NCBI GenBank assembly: GCA_937926555.1
Contig: CALAZX010000271.1
Location: forward strand, 1 to 7,154
DNA: 7,154 nucleotides
Reading direction: 5' to 3'
Source of the DNA: an uncultured Negativicutes bacterium
GTDB taxonomy: Bacteria > Bacillota > Negativicutes > Acidaminococcales > Acidaminococcaceae
Made by a program: the position numbers and the translations under genes. The notes under the pieces are model-generated. The model did not search any database, had not been told where the DNA came from, and saw only the letters and a list, made by a program, of their open reading frames with translations. Below are positions 5,702 to 7,154 of the stretch, in pieces (positions within the stretch are counted from its first letter, which is position 1; each line of letters opens with the position of its first letter).

Positions 5702-5773
5702 CGGATTCACCTCATAGAAATTATCTTCCTTACATAAAACAGTCCACGTCATGACCGGAAACGTATTCCCGGA

Positions 5774-5792
5774 CGGCATAAAAGTGATGCCG
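5774..5792. other. Small hairpin in the M48 peptidase leader
   Basis: CGGCAT (5774-5779) and ATGCCG (5787-5792) pair perfectly around a seven-base loop in the 5' untranslated region of the M48 gene, about 75 bases before its start. No terminator T-run follows on the minus strand. Its role is unknown; it could affect mRNA stability. Confidence 0.3.
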
Positions 5793-5832
5793 GAACAATA
5801 AAAAACAAAAGAAATAAAAAATATTTTCTTAT

Positions 5833-5841
5833 ATTATACCA
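5833..5841 (-). promoter_or_regulatory. Extended -10 promoter of the M48 peptidase gene
   Basis: On the minus strand the sequence reads TGGTATAAT, a perfect TATAAT -10 box with the TGn extension. No good -35 is seen upstream, which is acceptable for an extended -10 promoter. The transcript would carry a leader of about 125 bases before the ATG at 5701. Confidence 0.55.
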
Positions 5842-6056
5842 CAGTACCCGGCCATGTGGGGAGAAACCTTGTCCGGAAAGAGAAAGAACGGGGAACACAA
5901 TATATGGGTGAATGTGGTGAAAGGAGAACCACGAATGGTAGCGGCCTTTCTAAGCTAAAAACAGTCTGAAAATCAGAAAAATACACCTGCTTTAGAAATG
6001 TGCATAAAGCCCCGTAGGGACAGGGGTTGACCCATGTCAGAAGTGTGAAAAAAAGC
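5842..6056. other. Intergenic stretch upstream of the ompM promoter, no gene seen
   Basis: This stretch between the two divergent promoters has no convincing ORF; the longest frames with any ribosome-binding site are about 7 and 21 codons. It contains an imperfect inverted repeat at 6019-6038: arms GACA/TGTC and GGG/CCC around TTGA, with one G-A mismatch. This begins about 40 bases before the ompM -35. It also holds a CCCC (6010-6013)/GGGG (6023-6026) pair and a small TCTGA/TCAGA repeat at 5965-5977. The repeat at 6019-6038 could be an operator for ompM; otherwise I see nothing assignable. Confidence 0.3.
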
Positions 6057-6085
6057 TTGCCATACCAAAGTGATAGGTATATAAT
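6057..6085 (+). promoter_or_regulatory. Strong sigma-70-type promoter of the ompM-like gene
   Basis: TTGCCA (6057-6062) and a perfect TATAAT (6080-6085) are separated by the ideal 17 bases. A run of seven As precedes the -35 and may act as a UP-like element. Transcription would start near 6092, leaving a leader of about 180 bases. This is the best promoter in the window, in keeping with an abundant outer-membrane protein. Confidence 0.8.
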
Positions 6086-6126
6086 TTCTATAAGTTAGAA
6101 AGATATGTTTTTGCAAGTGTTTTACT

Positions 6127-6270
6127 GTTCCACATGGTTATGGAACGCGGATGAGATCCAGGCGACGGGAAATGGTAGAGGAAACAAGGCAACTCGCACC
6201 GGTGTTTTCCGAAGCAGTGGATCCTGCGGCGTTTTGTAATAATAAAACGTTTCCTGAAGGAGGAAAACAC
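6127..6270 (+). promoter_or_regulatory. Structured ompM leader that can mask the ribosome-binding site
   Basis: The leader holds several stems: GTTCCA (6127-6132)/TGGAAC (6141-6146); GCAG (6214-6217)/CTGC (6224-6227); CGTTTT (6230-6235)/AAAACG (6244-6249). GTGTTTTCC (6202-6210) is perfectly complementary to GGAAAACAC (6262-6270), which covers the end of the Shine-Dalgarno AAGGAGG (6257-6263) and the spacer up to the ATG; this 9-bp helix would enclose the two later stems. The same GTTTTCC can instead pair, with one bulge, with GGAAAC (6180-6185), freeing the start region. A local stem TTTCCT (6250-6255)/AGGAAA (6261-6266) also touches the Shine-Dalgarno. Translational control by refolding or by a small RNA is plausible; folding was judged by eye. 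Confidence 0.45.
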
Positions 6271-6271
6271 T

Positions 6272-7154
6272 ATGAAAAAATCTTTAGTACTGGCAATGGC
6301 AATGGCTCTGGGCGTAACCGCATCTGCATACGCAGCTAACCCGTTCTCCGATGTACCGGCAGGTCATTGGGCTTATGACAGCGTAGCTAAACTGGCTGCA
6401 GCAGGCGTAGTTGACGGCTATCCCGACGGCACCTTCCGTGGCGACCGCCTGATGACCCGTTACGAGATGGCTCAGATCGTTGCCAAAGCAATGGCAAAAG
6501 GCGCCAACGTTGACCGTCTGGCTGCTGAGTTCGCTGACGAGCTGGATGCTCTGGGCGTTCGTGTTACCACCCTGGAAAAGAAATCCGACAACGTGAAGAT
6601 CACCGGCCAGATTCGTTACAGCTATGAAGATGACACCTACAAAGCAAAAGGCGTGGAAGACACCAAAGACTGGAGCCACAAACTGCGTACCCGTCTGACC
6701 TTCAAAGGCGACGTGAACAAAGACTGGAATTATGTTGCCCTGCTTGAGAACACCCAGGACTTCAAAAACAACAAAGAAGACAGTGAGATTAAATTCCAGC
6801 GTGCTTACATGGACGGCCGTCTGGGCGGCATGCATGTGCTGGCAGGCCGTTTCAACAACACCGTTGCTGAAGGCAACCTGTACGACACCCGTGTTGATGG
6901 CGTGAAAGCCACCTACGGCTCTGTAGTGAAAGTTGGCGGCTACTATGTGAAACCGACCAACATGAGCGATGTTCCGCATTTAGCAAAAGCTGACAAAGCC
7001 TGGGGTGCAAACCTGTCCACCGATATCGGCAAACTGAACATTGCCGGTGGCTATGACTCCTTCAAAGATGCCGTTGTAGCTGACAAAGACGACCTGAACG
7101 TTTGGGAAGCCGGCATGAAATACAACTTCGGCGAAGCTTCTCTGGGCGCTATGT
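6272..7154 (+). CDS. ompM: OmpM-like SLH-domain outer-membrane porin/tether, cut by right edge
   Basis: 294 codons are visible and the frame is open at the right edge. A Sec signal peptide (MKKSLVLAMAMALGVTASAYA, cleavage after about residue 21) leads into one complete SLH domain (about 24-78: NPFSDVPAGHWAYDSVAKLA, then GVVDGYPDGTFRGDRLMTRYEMAQIVAKAM). A short coiled coil follows (about 79-105, DRLAAEFADELDALGVRVTTLEKK). From about 107 (VKITGQIRYSYE) alternating strands with aromatic ends mark the beginning of a beta-barrel. This layout is that of OmpM of Negativicutes, in which the SLH domain binds polyamine-decorated peptidoglycan and the barrel sits in the outer membrane, so the protein both tethers the membrane and forms a pore. 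AAGGAGG (6257-6263) lies 8 bases before the ATG. Codons are strongly biased (CTG, CGT, GGC, AAA), as in abundant proteins. OmpM genes often occur in several copies; only one is in view. Confidence 0.92.
   Translation, partial: MKKSLVLAMAMALGVTASAYAANPFSDVPAGHWAYDSVAKLAAAGVVDGYPDGTFRGDRLMTRYEMAQIVAKAMAKGANVDRLAAEFADELDALGVRVTTLEKKSDNVKITGQIRYSYEDDTYKAKGVEDTKDWSHKLRTRLTFKGDVNKDWNYVALLENTQDFKNNKEDSEIKFQRAYMDGRLGGMHVLAGRFNNTVAEGNLYDTRVDGVKATYGSVVKVGGYYVKPTNMSDVPHLAKADKAWGANLSTDIGKLNIAGGYDSFKDAVVADKDDLNVWEAGMKYNFGEASLGAM

Noticed and set aside
4139..5737. 532-codon open frame on the plus strand
   Set aside because: It lies antisense to the M48 peptidase, which has a signal peptide, HEMAH zinc motif and its own promoter. 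The frame is a by-product of GC-rich codons, its protein is low in complexity, and it runs across the bidirectional terminator.
5702..5779. 26-codon N-terminal extension of the M48 peptidase
   Set aside because: It would place a polar stretch before a complete signal peptide; the ATG at 5701 has its own GAGGTG site.
6010..6026. CCCC/GGGG hairpin as a minus-strand terminator
   Set aside because: Only four pairs, a weak broken T-run, and no minus-strand gene upstream of it to terminate.
6151..6339. 62-codon open frame across the ompM start
   Set aside because: It has no good ribosome-binding site, overlaps the ompM start in another frame, and its C-terminal part is just ompM read out of frame. 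A leader ORF coupled to ompM is possible but unsupported.
6284..6979. 231-codon open frame on the minus strand
   Set aside because: It is antisense to the ompM-like gene, whose signal peptide, SLH domain and barrel start are unambiguous.

Overview
The window most likely comes from a member of the Negativicutes, the diderm, Gram-negative-type Firmicutes. The strongest evidence is the right-edge gene. It encodes a signal peptide, a single S-layer-homology domain, a short coiled coil and the start of a beta-barrel, which is the architecture of the OmpM-type outer-membrane/peptidoglycan tether typical of that class. The GC-rich codon use of the regulatory genes would suit a genus such as Acidaminococcus, but that genus-level guess is weak.

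Layout. (a) 1-1359, minus strand: a PocR-domain/LuxR-HTH regulator (619-1359), then, 140 bases downstream in the same direction, the N-terminal part of a membrane sensor (478 to the left edge). (b) 1360-1699: a divergent intergenic region with a minus-strand promoter, two adjacent palindromes, a possible 37-codon leader ORF and competing inverted repeats. (c) 1700-2974, plus strand: an SLC13/DASS-type (divalent) anion:sodium symporter carrying both SNT and both GTPPN motifs, closed by a rho-independent terminator at 3076-3109. (d) 3223-4185, plus strand: a single-gene HTH/WYL transcription regulator with its own promoter and a 7-5-7 inverted repeat just downstream of it. (e) 4285-4325: a long, near-symmetric terminator shared with the convergent gene. 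(f) 4373-5701, minus strand: a secreted M48-family zinc metallopeptidase (HEMAH) with an unusual Lys/Ala/Glu-rich tail. (g) 5702-6271: a 570-base divergent region with a promoter for each flanking gene and a structured ompM leader. (h) 6272 to the right edge: the ompM-like gene.

How they may work together. The sensor, the PocR-LuxR regulator and the divergently transcribed anion transporter look like a sensing and uptake module for an organic acid or related small molecule. This rests on gene arrangement and family knowledge; the ligand and the transported substrate cannot be read from sequence. The WYL regulator and the M48 peptidase are separate transcription units, and OmpM is an envelope structural gene. 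No mobile element, CRISPR array, tRNA or rRNA was recognised. The most interesting parts are the non-coding leaders of the transporter and of ompM, where alternative base pairings involving the ribosome-binding site (ompM) or a candidate leader ORF (transporter) suggest post-transcriptional control.
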